Shown piece after piece: positions 6,342 through 13,868 of a DNA stretch of 13,868 nucleotides (within the stretch, counting starts at the first letter, position 1; each line of letters starts with the position of its first letter). The stretch comes from CAMCXT01 sp046302715. Its GTDB lineage: Bacteria; Bacteroidota; Bacteroidia; M30B66. Where the stretch lies: the NCBI GenBank assembly GCA_046302715.1, contig JBKCHQ010000068.1, positions 1 to 13,868 of the forward strand, given 5' to 3'. The notes beneath the pieces were generated by a model, which had not been told where the DNA came from, searched no databases, and worked only from the letters and a program-made list of their open reading frames with translations. Position numbers and translations under genes: made by a program.

Positions 6342-8327
6342 ATGAAAACACTTGGCATTTTTGCAGGCTTAACGCTCCTGATATTGAGCTCCTGCGCAAC
6401 AAACAAGAATACGGCATCTTACGAAGCCGATGATCGTTATTTCTCTTTGGCCGACGCGCGTCGCGAGCAAAAACAACTCAAAAAGCTCAATGCGGCGGCT
6501 ACCCAGCCTGATGATGCCTTAACCGAAGATGATGCCGTAGTGAACGATAATACAAGCAGAACGGGCGATTACGATTCGGCCCCATCTGCCGACGATGGTC
6601 AAACTACCATCATCAATAATTATTACGACGATGATTACGATATGGACAATTACTACGACTATATGTATGCCTCTCGCATTCGTCGTTTTAATCGATTTAA
6701 TCCCGGCTTTGCTTATTACGATCCCTTTTACACCAATGCGTATTGGTATAATTACGATCCGTTTTTATTCGGAAATTCAATTTATTCCTCTTACTCCTTC
6801 TTCAATCCTTATGTGCCTTGGGGATGGAACACATGGTCGAACCCCGGTTTTAGCGTAGGCTGGAATTCGTGGACGGGCTGGAATGTTGGGTTTGGATGGA
6901 ATTCTTGGGGCTATAATCCTTACATGTATAACAATCCGTGGAGATGGAACACATGGGGCTACAATCCATATTATTCACCTTTTGCCTACAATCCCTTCTT
7001 CTATTCGCCCTACAATTATGGTATGGGATACATGAATGGCTTTAACGATGGGTTTGCCTACGGTATGATGATGAATTCGATGTATAACAACCCGGTTTAC
7101 TACAACAGCTACGATCAAAACACCTATAATTATGGTAATTCGGTGTATTATGGAGCCAATACAGGAGGCGGTGTGGGTTCGGGCTCCGGTTTTTCTGGTA
7201 TGTCTTCATTATCCAGCAATCTAGGCGATAAAATTGGCACCAATTATCAGGTGGCAGATGGAGGTAAAGTTGGTTCGGTGAGTAGCCCCAAACCTTCGGT
7301 TCAAACAGCAAAGCCTGTTAAGAATGAAGCAACGGTTAAACCTGCATCGGATGGGACGGGAAAACCCACGCTATCGTCGTCGGTGCAAACACCCGATAAA
7401 ACCAGTGATAAGAACAACCTTCAGCCCGTTAAGCAAGGAGCTCCTGCGGTGAGTCAACCTATACAGGCCAATCAAACTGCCCCTTCTAATAATTCTAAGC
7501 CTACAGCAACTTCGGGCAAAGACAACCTCATTCAGCAAGGGGTATACAAGCCCAAGGCCGATAATTATTCGAGCGCTCCTGTTGCCGATCCTTCTAGACC
7601 TGCTTCAACGGTCGGCGCTGGTAAAAATTCTACCTATAACCTCGCCGGTAATCAGCAGGTGCGTGAGCCCAATATTTCAGCCCCTTCGCGCGGAGCTTCA
7701 ACGAATGCAACTGTAAATACACCTCAAAAAATGGAGGAGGTACGTCCAGCCTATAATTTTAACGGAGCCATACGGGGAGAGAATACACAACCTGCCAAGC
7801 CAAGTCGTTCCGATAATTTTACGCCGGCAGCTTCGAGACCAGAACCCAGTATTCGTTCAAACGATGTGCGCTCATCTGAACCTGTAAATCGTTCAGGTAA
7901 TAATTTGCCCGAGCATCAACAGCAAAATGTACAGCCCCCCCGAAACAACTATAACAGCCGCGATGCATATCAGGCCCCACAAAGGGAGCAAAGACAGCCA
8001 CAACAGCCTAGCTATCAAGACTATCAAAGTCCTAAACGTGAGCAGCGTGAAAATCGAATGGAAACCCCAACACGCCGTGAAGAGCGTCCTCGTTACGAGG
8101 CGCCCCGCAATTCATCCTCGCCTCGCAACAGCTACCAGGCTCCATCAAGTGGTAATGGTAATAGTGGAGGATCGTACCGCAATGAAAGCAAACCTCAGAG
8201 CCAGCCTTCAAGCCCACGTTCAAGTGGAGGAGGCTTTAACAGCAGTCCTAAATCAAGCCCATCGAGTGGAGGAAACAGTTCTAGCGGTGGGTCTTCAAGC
8301 CCTAAGTTAAATGGTTCGCGCCGCTAA
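6342..8327 (+). CDS. Aromatic/Asn-rich low-complexity lipoprotein
   Basis: A 661-aa lipoprotein from the ATG at 6342. The frame stays open upstream to 6246, but only the later Met gives a proper lipoprotein signal (MKTLGIFAGLTLLILSSC, Cys18). Residues 19-105 are acidic and end in a run of Asp and Tyr. About residues 106-270 are extremely rich in Tyr, Asn, Trp, Phe, Pro and Gly, with loose repeats such as GWNSW, GWNTW and GYNPY; a 14-bp DNA repeat (GATGGAACACATGG) reflects this. Residues from about 303 to the end are a disordered Ser/Pro/Gln/Asn tail that becomes basic (many QREQR, RREER segments) and finishes in Ser/Gly blocks. No enzyme domain is present. The composition suggests an envelope or surface scaffold that may bind the cell wall or polysaccharide, but this is inference. 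It is 11 bp upstream of a FadL-like porin gene, so both are likely one transcript. Confidence 0.8.
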   Translation: MKTLGIFAGLTLLILSSCATNKNTASYEADDRYFSLADARREQKQLKKLNAAATQPDDALTEDDAVVNDNTSRTGDYDSAPSADDGQTTIINNYYDDDYDMDNYYDYMYASRIRRFNRFNPGFAYYDPFYTNAYWYNYDPFLFGNSIYSSYSFFNPYVPWGWNTWSNPGFSVGWNSWTGWNVGFGWNSWGYNPYMYNNPWRWNTWGYNPYYSPFAYNPFFYSPYNYGMGYMNGFNDGFAYGMMMNSMYNNPVYYNSYDQNTYNYGNSVYYGANTGGGVGSGSGFSGMSSLSSNLGDKIGTNYQVADGGKVGSVSSPKPSVQTAKPVKNEATVKPASDGTGKPTLSSSVQTPDKTSDKNNLQPVKQGAPAVSQPIQANQTAPSNNSKPTATSGKDNLIQQGVYKPKADNYSSAPVADPSRPASTVGAGKNSTYNLAGNQQVREPNISAPSRGASTNATVNTPQKMEEVRPAYNFNGAIRGENTQPAKPSRSDNFTPAASRPEPSIRSNDVRSSEPVNRSGNNLPEHQQQNVQPPRNNYNSRDAYQAPQREQRQPQQPSYQDYQSPKREQRENRMETPTRREERPRYEAPRNSSSPRNSYQAPSSGNGNSGGSYRNESKPQSQPSSPRSSGGGFNSSPKSSPSSGGNSSSGGSSSPKLNGSRR

Positions 8328-8338
8328 GTATTTAGATT

Positions 8339-9790
8339 ATGAGATCCTACTTGTTAAAAGTTATAATTGTACTAACAGCCATGCCCGCATGGCTGTTAGC
8401 GCAAAATGCCGAGGATGCCATACGTTACAGTTATACCCAAATGGGGGGTACGGCCCTTTCGATGGGAATGGGAGGTGCATCAGGTGCCGTGGGCGGCGAT
8501 TTTACATCGGCGGCTATCAATCCCGCCGGACTGGGGCTGTATCGCCAGTCTGAATGGGGCATAAGCGCAGGCTTGGCCTTAGCAGGTAGCAATTCTAACT
8601 ATCTTGGTGCAGAAAACGACAATCAAAAGTCAAATTTCAACATCCCCAATTTACATTTGGTTTTGTTTACACCCAATGCCAATCGATTAAAAACTAAAGG
8701 CTGGCTTGGTACTACTTTTTCGATAGGATACACTAAACTCAATAATTTTGCTGAAGCTTGGAAGTTTAGAGGCGATAATGCCAATAATTCCATTGTTAAT
8801 TCATTTGTTGAGCGGTCGGGAAACTTGGCTCCCGAAGCCTTAGATCCATTTAGCACATATCTGGCGTATCAAACCTATTTAATCGATCCCAACGATTCTT
8901 TGGGCGGTTACACCAGTAACAACGGACCTCTCAACGGAGGCATAAACCAGCTGGGTGTTTGCGACCGTAGGGGCAGAGCCGGAGAAACCAGCATTTCGTT
9001 TGCCGGTAATTACAGCAATCGCCTGTATGTGGGCGGGGCATTTGTTATACGTAGGGTCGTGTTTAAACAAGATTATAATTACACCGAAGAAGATCGTGCC
9101 GATACGTTGTCATCGTTCAACAATATGACTTATTCTATCAATCAGGAGGACCGTGCCACTTCGGTGGGCTTTAGACTGGGCGCTATTTACAGGGTGAACG
9201 ATTATTTCAGATTGGGTGGTGCGGTGCTTTTGCCACTTGAATACCGTGTGCGCACCGAATCAACCTACGAGATGACCAGCGCATTGATTAACGGCGATAA
9301 TTATTATGCGGTTGATCACGAGTATAGCTATAGACTTCGCCAAAGTCCAAGATTTACTGCAAGTGGAGTGTTTACCTATCGTAAATTAGGAATGATTTCG
9401 GTTGATTATGAATGGGTGGGCTATAACCGTATTCGTATGGTAGATGATGCCGATAGTTTTGAGGCCGCCAATAATGATATACGAGAAGGGTTGAGAAATA
9501 CCGGGAATTTGCGCTTAGGAGCCGAGCTTCGTTTTAATGAGCTATACGCCCGCACAGGAGTTCAAATGCTATCAACTCCTTTTGAGTCGGATTATTTTGG
9601 TAAGACCCGTTGGAATTATTCGTTAGGGTTTGGGTATCGGGTGCGCGAAATGTATGTTGATGCGGCCTATGTGTTTGCTACCGCCAAAGGGCCTTTTCAG
9701 CCTTATGATTTGCAAAGTGGCAATCAACCGGTGGCACAAATCACTTCACGATTAAATCAACTAGTACTTTCTGTGGGGACACGTTTTTAA
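8339..9790 (+). CDS. OmpP1/FadL-family outer-membrane transport protein
   Basis: A 483-aa outer-membrane beta-barrel with a signal peptide (MRSYLLKVIIVLTAMPAWLLAQ). The mature N-terminus carries the family signature: SMGMGGASGAVGGDFTSAAINPAGLGLYR, given in part as AINPAGLGLYR near residue 60, the NPAG motif of the FadL hatch region. Alternating strands continue to the end, and the chain closes with LVLSVGTRF, whose terminal Phe is the usual signal for insertion by the BAM complex. FadL proteins move hydrophobic compounds such as long-chain fatty acids or aromatics across the outer membrane; Bacteroidota members are sometimes labelled hemin receptors without proof. The substrate here cannot be told from sequence. 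It follows the aromatic-rich lipoprotein by 11 bp, so the two may function together. No convincing terminator follows; a T7 run sits at 9907-9913. Confidence 0.9.
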   Translation: MRSYLLKVIIVLTAMPAWLLAQNAEDAIRYSYTQMGGTALSMGMGGASGAVGGDFTSAAINPAGLGLYRQSEWGISAGLALAGSNSNYLGAENDNQKSNFNIPNLHLVLFTPNANRLKTKGWLGTTFSIGYTKLNNFAEAWKFRGDNANNSIVNSFVERSGNLAPEALDPFSTYLAYQTYLIDPNDSLGGYTSNNGPLNGGINQLGVCDRRGRAGETSISFAGNYSNRLYVGGAFVIRRVVFKQDYNYTEEDRADTLSSFNNMTYSINQEDRATSVGFRLGAIYRVNDYFRLGGAVLLPLEYRVRTESTYEMTSALINGDNYYAVDHEYSYRLRQSPRFTASGVFTYRKLGMISVDYEWVGYNRIRMVDDADSFEAANNDIREGLRNTGNLRLGAELRFNELYARTGVQMLSTPFESDYFGKTRWNYSLGFGYRVREMYVDAAYVFATAKGPFQPYDLQSGNQPVAQITSRLNQLVLSVGTRF

Positions 9791-9930
9791 ATGACTTATT
9801 CGGGCGATAATAAGCCTAATATGCTAAATTAAATTATCTTTTAAGAGCATAGTCAAACTATTAAATCAGTTAAGTATGGACGGGATTTATGTAGAATGCT
9901 TCTGGCTTTTTTTATATAATTTCACCGTAA

Positions 9931-9943
9931 TACAAATATTACA
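9931..9943 (+). repeat. Inverted repeat, left copy (13 bp)
   Basis: TACAAATATTACA is the exact reverse complement of 10159-10171. The pair brackets about 240 bp of leader DNA. The arms could be a paired operator or the termini of a small decayed element; no flanking target-site duplication was seen. Confidence 0.4.
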
Positions 9944-9996
9944 TGACCATTCAGTTTTTTTATATAGCCCTTTGTAAGGGCGCTGAAGATTCCTGT

Positions 9997-10036
9997 TATC
10001 ACTTTTTAATTTTTTTGTATTTTAAAAAAAGTGATA
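9997..10036. repeat. 11-bp perfect inverted repeat
   Basis: TATCACTTTTT (9997-10007) and AAAAAGTGATA (10026-10036) flank an 18-nt AT-only-plus-one-G loop. As DNA it resembles a dyad operator; as RNA it would be an A-U rich hairpin. It lies about 225 bp upstream of the TRL start codon. Confidence 0.5.
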
Positions 10037-10158
10037 TATTAGCGCACTGAATTTTGAAAATTTTAGAGATTAAATCGTGAAAAATTCGCCTTTTTTAATT
10101 TTTAAAATTTCTAATTTTCGCCTAATGGGTATGTGAGGGTTGCCCACCCTAGTTTGAT

Positions 10159-10171
10159 TGTAATATTTGTA
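10159..10171 (-). repeat. Inverted repeat, right copy (13 bp)
   Basis: TGTAATATTTGTA, the exact reverse complement of 9931-9943, lies about 90 bp before the TRL start codon, close to where a promoter would be expected. TTTG occurs just before it (10153-10156) and within it. Confidence 0.4.
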
Positions 10172-10261
10172 ATAATTAACAATAAACGGAGTCCAGAAAC
10201 CGTATAAAACGGGGCGAATCCGAAAAGCCTTACGAGTAGGAAAATTACAAACCCAAAAAAC

Positions 10262-10543
10262 ATGAATAAACTTAAATCTATCGTTTTGGCGGCTGTAGTA
10301 ATGGCTACAGTGTCAAGTTGTGCATTAACTTTACCTGTTACTGCTACAGAAAATCCAGTTGGTACCAGGGTTGGTACTTCTAAAGCTACCGGTTATTTTA
10401 ATATTTTATGGTTTAACCAGGATGCTAGCATTAGAACAGCTGCAAAAAATGGTGGTATCACCAAAATTTCTACTGTAGACATTAAGTGGACAAGCATTCT
10501 TGGAATCATAGTTGGATTTGAAACAACAGTTACCGGAGAATAA
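10262..10543 (+). CDS. TRL-like family lipoprotein
   Basis: A 93-aa small lipoprotein. The signal MNKLKSIVLAAVVMATVSSC has its lipobox Cys at position 20. The mature part carries the TRL-like (tRNA-associated locus protein, PF13146-type) pattern: NPVGTRVGTSKATGYFNILWF, here residues about 32-52, followed by DASIRTAAKNGGITKISTVD and a final hydrophobic strand ending in TVTGE. Family members are small lipoproteins of unknown function found in many Gram-negative phyla; they are predicted to sit in the periplasm or on a membrane. A very strong intrinsic terminator 14 bp downstream and a long structured leader suggest an abundant, separately controlled transcript. The ATG at 10262 is the only reasonable start. 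Two further lipoprotein genes follow on the same strand. Confidence 0.85.
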   Translation: MNKLKSIVLAAVVMATVSSCALTLPVTATENPVGTRVGTSKATGYFNILWFNQDASIRTAAKNGGITKISTVDIKWTSILGIIVGFETTVTGE

Positions 10544-10557
10544 TTAATATTTTAATA

Positions 10558-10598
10558 ACATCAGAGGGAGAGATGTTTTTCCTCTGATGTTTTTTTTT
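10558..10598 (+). terminator. Strong intrinsic terminator after the TRL gene
   Basis: ACATCAGAGG (10558-10567) pairs perfectly over 10 bp with CCTCTGATGT (10581-10590) around a 13-nt loop, followed by an 8-T run. The next gene's ATG (10602) begins only 3 bp after the T-run ends, so the terminator fills the whole ribosome-binding region of that gene. Confidence 0.93.
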
Positions 10599-10601
10599 GT
10601 A

Positions 10602-11093
10602 ATGAAGGGTATTTCAGTTCTATTGTTTCTTCTTGTATTAATTTCCTGCAAATCAGCTATAAGCGATCAGGAAGTTTTTTTGTTTAATGACATTTCATTC
10701 AATTTAAGAAATAACGAAAAGATTGTTGGTTTAGACAAAAAAAACGTGGCAATTTTTGACTCTTGTTTTTTGAACAGAAAAATACAGCTACCACTATTTA
10801 AATGCATTAAGAATGATGACTATAGCCTTTATCTCGCTCTCCCCCTTGATGCATCCATAAAGGAATTGTCTGAAATAGAAATGCATGGAAGATTTGAAAA
10901 TGATTCCGTTTCAACAGACACGTCAACTTATTTTTATGCCGAAGAAAAAAGTAACAATGAAAAGGTTTTGATTTATACACAACAATTTCAGAAAAATCTC
11001 ATATACCTTTTGGTTCACTCAAAATCGACTTCTTTAAGTGATACCTTATTTTCAATTGATAATTTGAAGAAGCGTTTTAAAGTTCATTCATAA
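10602..11093 (+). CDS. Hypothetical lipoprotein
   Basis: A 163-aa predicted lipoprotein. The frame opens at 10587 inside the terminator stem, but the ATG at 10602 gives a compact signal peptide (MKGISVLLFLLVLISC, Cys16) and is preferred. The mature protein is rich in charged residues and looks like a small beta-sandwich or mixed fold with no recognised motif. Features include KNVAIFDSCFLN with a second Cys, an acidic patch SIKELSEIEMHG, and a C-terminal hydrophobic strand NLIYLLVHSK. It has no homolog I can name. The AT content is much higher than in the flanking housekeeping genes (a sampled 60-bp stretch is about 30% GC, against about 52% in the ABC-F gene), hinting at a different origin or relaxed constraint. 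There is no room for its own promoter between the terminator and the start, so it depends on read-through. Confidence 0.7.
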   Translation: MKGISVLLFLLVLISCKSAISDQEVFLFNDISFNLRNNEKIVGLDKKNVAIFDSCFLNRKIQLPLFKCIKNDDYSLYLALPLDASIKELSEIEMHGRFENDSVSTDTSTYFYAEEKSNNEKVLIYTQQFQKNLIYLLVHSKSTSLSDTLFSIDNLKKRFKVHS

Positions 11094-11110
11094 ACGTTTA
11101 AATAACGAAG

Positions 11111-11674
11111 ATGCTATTATTTAAAAGGCTTAGGGCCTTATTTTTTTTGATTTCTTTTGCGTATTTGGGGTTTTCTATTTCGGCATGCAGAAGTTCCAAA
11201 ACCGCAAAATATTCTAGTGATGGGAAACGTTACTACATAGCTTTTTTTATTGGTGAAGAGGGCGTTCAATATTTTTTAAAGCCCATTACGTTTACCAATG
11301 CATTAACTGGCGATAAGCTTTTGGCTGACTTTACCTTTAGATATAAAAATGTAATAAAAGATTCCGCGATAGTGAACTTTAGCATTAAAAGTCTGAGTCC
11401 CATTAAGCCCGTTGATAGCTTAAATATTGAAACAACATCGTTTAAAGTTTCGAGTAAATCTGTAGGGTTTATTTTTGGCGATAAAATAAAGAAAGGTTTT
11501 AACACACGGCACACAGTAAAAATAGCTGTTGCCGATTTAAAGAAGTTATTTAATAATGCCGATTGGAATTTTGTAATTCATTCTAAAAATACTGTACACA
11601 AGTATCGGCCCTCAAAACAAAGTAGCAAAGCAATAGAATCGATAAAAAATAGCGTGTTTGTCTTATTAGATTAG
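11111..11674 (+). CDS. Hypothetical lipoprotein
   Basis: A 187-aa predicted lipoprotein starting with an ATG 17 bp after the previous stop codon. The signal peptide is basic then strongly hydrophobic (KRLRALFFLISFAYLGF) and ends in SISAC with Cys26. The mature part looks like a beta-rich domain: KRYYIAFFIGEEGVQYF, LTGDKLLADFTFRYKN, then SVGFIFGDKIKKGF and VKIAVADLKKLF. I recognise no family. The basic C-terminal third (VHKYRPSKQSSKAIESIKN) ends in a hydrophobic VFVLLD. It shares the low GC and lipoprotein nature of the gene before it, so the two are probably one functional unit with the TRL gene. It converges with the ABC-F gene about 105 bp away. Confidence 0.75.
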   Translation: MLLFKRLRALFFLISFAYLGFSISACRSSKTAKYSSDGKRYYIAFFIGEEGVQYFLKPITFTNALTGDKLLADFTFRYKNVIKDSAIVNFSIKSLSPIKPVDSLNIETTSFKVSSKSVGFIFGDKIKKGFNTRHTVKIAVADLKKLFNNADWNFVIHSKNTVHKYRPSKQSSKAIESIKNSVFVLLD

Positions 11675-11722
11675 ATTAGGAGCTTCGCGAAATTATCTTC
11701 ACATAGCTTCTTGCTTGAACAT

Positions 11723-11744
11723 TAAGAAACTTTATGGTTTCTTA
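11723..11744. terminator. Possible bidirectional terminator between convergent genes
   Basis: TAAGAAAC and GTTTCTTA form a perfect 8-bp stem with a 6-nt loop, placed between the convergent lipoprotein and ABC-F genes. It is AT-rich and lacks a continuous T-run on either side, so termination strength is uncertain. Confidence 0.4.
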
Positions 11745-11779
11745 TAAATTCTAATGGCTATTAGTTAACGAATTCGACT

Positions 11780-13393
<1,614 letters not shown>

Positions 13394-13411
13394 GGTGGTG
13401 TAAAAGGGTTG

Positions 13412-13419
13412 CAAAGGTA
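13412..13419 (-). promoter_or_regulatory. Candidate -7 promoter box of the ABC-F gene
   Basis: The minus-strand sequence TACCTTTG matches TAnnTTTG exactly, 18 bp before the ATG at 13393. It predicts a leader of about 12 nt and rules out the upstream TTG at 13414 as the start. No TTTG at -33. Confidence 0.5.
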
Positions 13420-13472
13420 AGGGAAATAAGCAATATATCTATTTTTCCACACTATTGGTGTATAAGTATTCC

Positions 13473-13502
13473 TTTGATTTTATGTGCGAATCGCTAATTT
13501 CG
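13473..13502 (+). promoter_or_regulatory. Candidate promoter of the last lipoprotein gene
   Basis: TTTG at 13473-13476 and TAATTTCG at 13495-13502 are 18 bp apart, one mismatch and one base of spacing away from the Bacteroidota consensus. The ATG follows 22 bp after the -7 box. It is divergent from the ABC-F promoter across a roughly 130-bp gap. Confidence 0.5.
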
Positions 13503-13524
13503 AAATCCAATTAAACTACAACGC

Positions 13525-13868
13525 ATGAAAAAACTATTATACTTTGTTACGGCGATAAGCCTTTTGGGGATGCAGGCATGTTCGCGCATGGAAGAAGATA
13601 TCCTAGATGGCACGCAGCAAAATGCCGGCCCGGTGCTGGTGCAAAAAGTCCAGAAAATAAATATTACCGAAACCAGCCCTTTTTCTAAGCAAAAGCTAGA
13701 TGCTTTCGTAGTAGAGGCAATGCGTACCAAAGGCGATTTTCGGTTCGAGAACGAAGACCTTTTTCTCACCTGGTCGGCGCTTCAGTACGGCGATAAATCG
13801 CTGGCCATTGGGTATAAACCGGCTCGATTGGGCGATATTCGACCTGTAATTCATGACATCAATATCAG
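13525..13868 (+). CDS. Lipoprotein of unknown function (3' partial)
   Basis: An open frame from the ATG at 13525 runs off the window end without a stop: 114 complete codons are visible. It starts with a lipoprotein signal (MKKLLYFVTAISLLGMQAC, Cys19). The residues right after the Cys, SRMEED, form a small acidic patch of the kind seen in surface-exposed lipoproteins of Bacteroidota, so outward localisation is possible but inferred. The rest (QNAGPVLVQKVQKINITE, then FSKQKLDAFVVEAMR, then FLTWSALQYGDKSLAIGYK) has no motif I recognise, and the functional domain probably lies beyond the window. It is divergently arranged to the ABC-F gene and has its own candidate promoter. Confidence 0.8.
   Translation, partial: MKKLLYFVTAISLLGMQACSRMEEDILDGTQQNAGPVLVQKVQKINITETSPFSKQKLDAFVVEAMRTKGDFRFENEDLFLTWSALQYGDKSLAIGYKPARLGDIRPVIHDINI

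Larger units (their letters stand above)
9791..10261. other. 471-bp AT-rich non-coding region with several inverted repeats
   Basis: No supported gene lies here. It holds a 6-bp stem-loop GCCCTT-TGT-AAGGGC at 9967-9981, an 11-bp inverted repeat at 9997-10036, two TTCGCCT direct-repeat-like boxes near 10085 and 10117, and a hairpin AGGGT-TGCCC-ACCCT at 10136-10150. A 13-bp inverted pair flanks most of it (9931-9943 and 10159-10171). The last 80 bp before the TRL gene can fold small stems (CCGT/ACGG at 10200-10212). I do not recognise a known riboswitch. A long structured 5' leader of the TRL gene is the simplest reading. No full TTTG-N19-TAnnTTTG promoter was found. Confidence 0.6.

Noticed and set aside
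6830..6960. Repeated GATGGAACACATGG considered as a CRISPR or tandem repeat
   Set aside because: Only two copies, in frame within the coding sequence, and explained by repeated WNTW-type peptide segments.
7927..8310. A 127-aa open frame overlapping the lipoprotein tail
   Set aside because: Arises from the low-complexity tail in another frame; the main frame has a clear signal peptide and a 661-aa product.
10200..10240. GGGGCGAATCCG resembling a tRNA T arm in the TRL leader
   Set aside because: No acceptor, D or anticodon stem can be built around it, and the loop does not begin TTC.

Overview
The window comes from a member of the Bacteroidota. The evidence is a protein ending in a type IX secretion 'gliding motility-associated' C-terminal domain (CHU_C, type B sorting signal), a type-3 ProS without insertion domain, a DUF2279 protein, an OmpP1/FadL-type porin of the Bacteroidota kind, many lipoproteins, and promoters of the Bacteroidota form TTTG-N19-TAnnTTTG. 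The content is mostly chromosomal housekeeping plus envelope genes. I see no phage, transposase, plasmid or CRISPR signature.

Layout. At 1-417 (+) is the 3' end of a metallo-beta-lactamase-fold phosphodiesterase (PhnP-like). It converges on a 648-aa T9SS-secreted PKD protein (433-2379, -). Next on the minus strand is a DUF2279 membrane-associated protein (2602-3528) that appears to lack an ATG start. A tRNA-Ser(UGA) at 3618-3702 (+) has an excellent promoter directly abutting its 5' end and a strong intrinsic terminator, followed by about 310 bp of non-coding, hairpin-rich DNA. A minus-strand pair follows: proS (4756-6231) and a conserved Bacteroidota hypothetical gene 13 bp downstream (4056-4742). 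Divergent from proS, an aromatic/Asn-rich lipoprotein (6342-8327) and an OmpP1/FadL outer-membrane protein (8339-9790) form an 11-bp-spaced operon.

A 471-bp AT-rich intergenic region full of inverted repeats precedes a run of three small lipoprotein genes: a TRL-like protein (10262-10543), then two unrecognised lipoproteins (10602-11093 and 11111-11674). A perfect 10-bp intrinsic terminator sits between the first and second, ending 3 bp before the second start codon. The first gene is therefore probably expressed strongly alone and the other two by read-through. This cluster is clearly AT-richer than its neighbours and is the most accessory-looking part of the window.

The window closes with a YbiT-like ABC-F translation factor (11780-13393, -), whose second Walker A motif is destroyed, and the 5' end of a divergent lipoprotein gene (13525 to the end, +).

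Start codons were reset from the longest ORF in several cases, using signal peptides, lipoboxes and promoter positions. The least explained parts are the TRL leader and lipoprotein cluster, the tRNA-adjacent structured DNA, and the aromatic-rich lipoprotein co-transcribed with the FadL-like porin.
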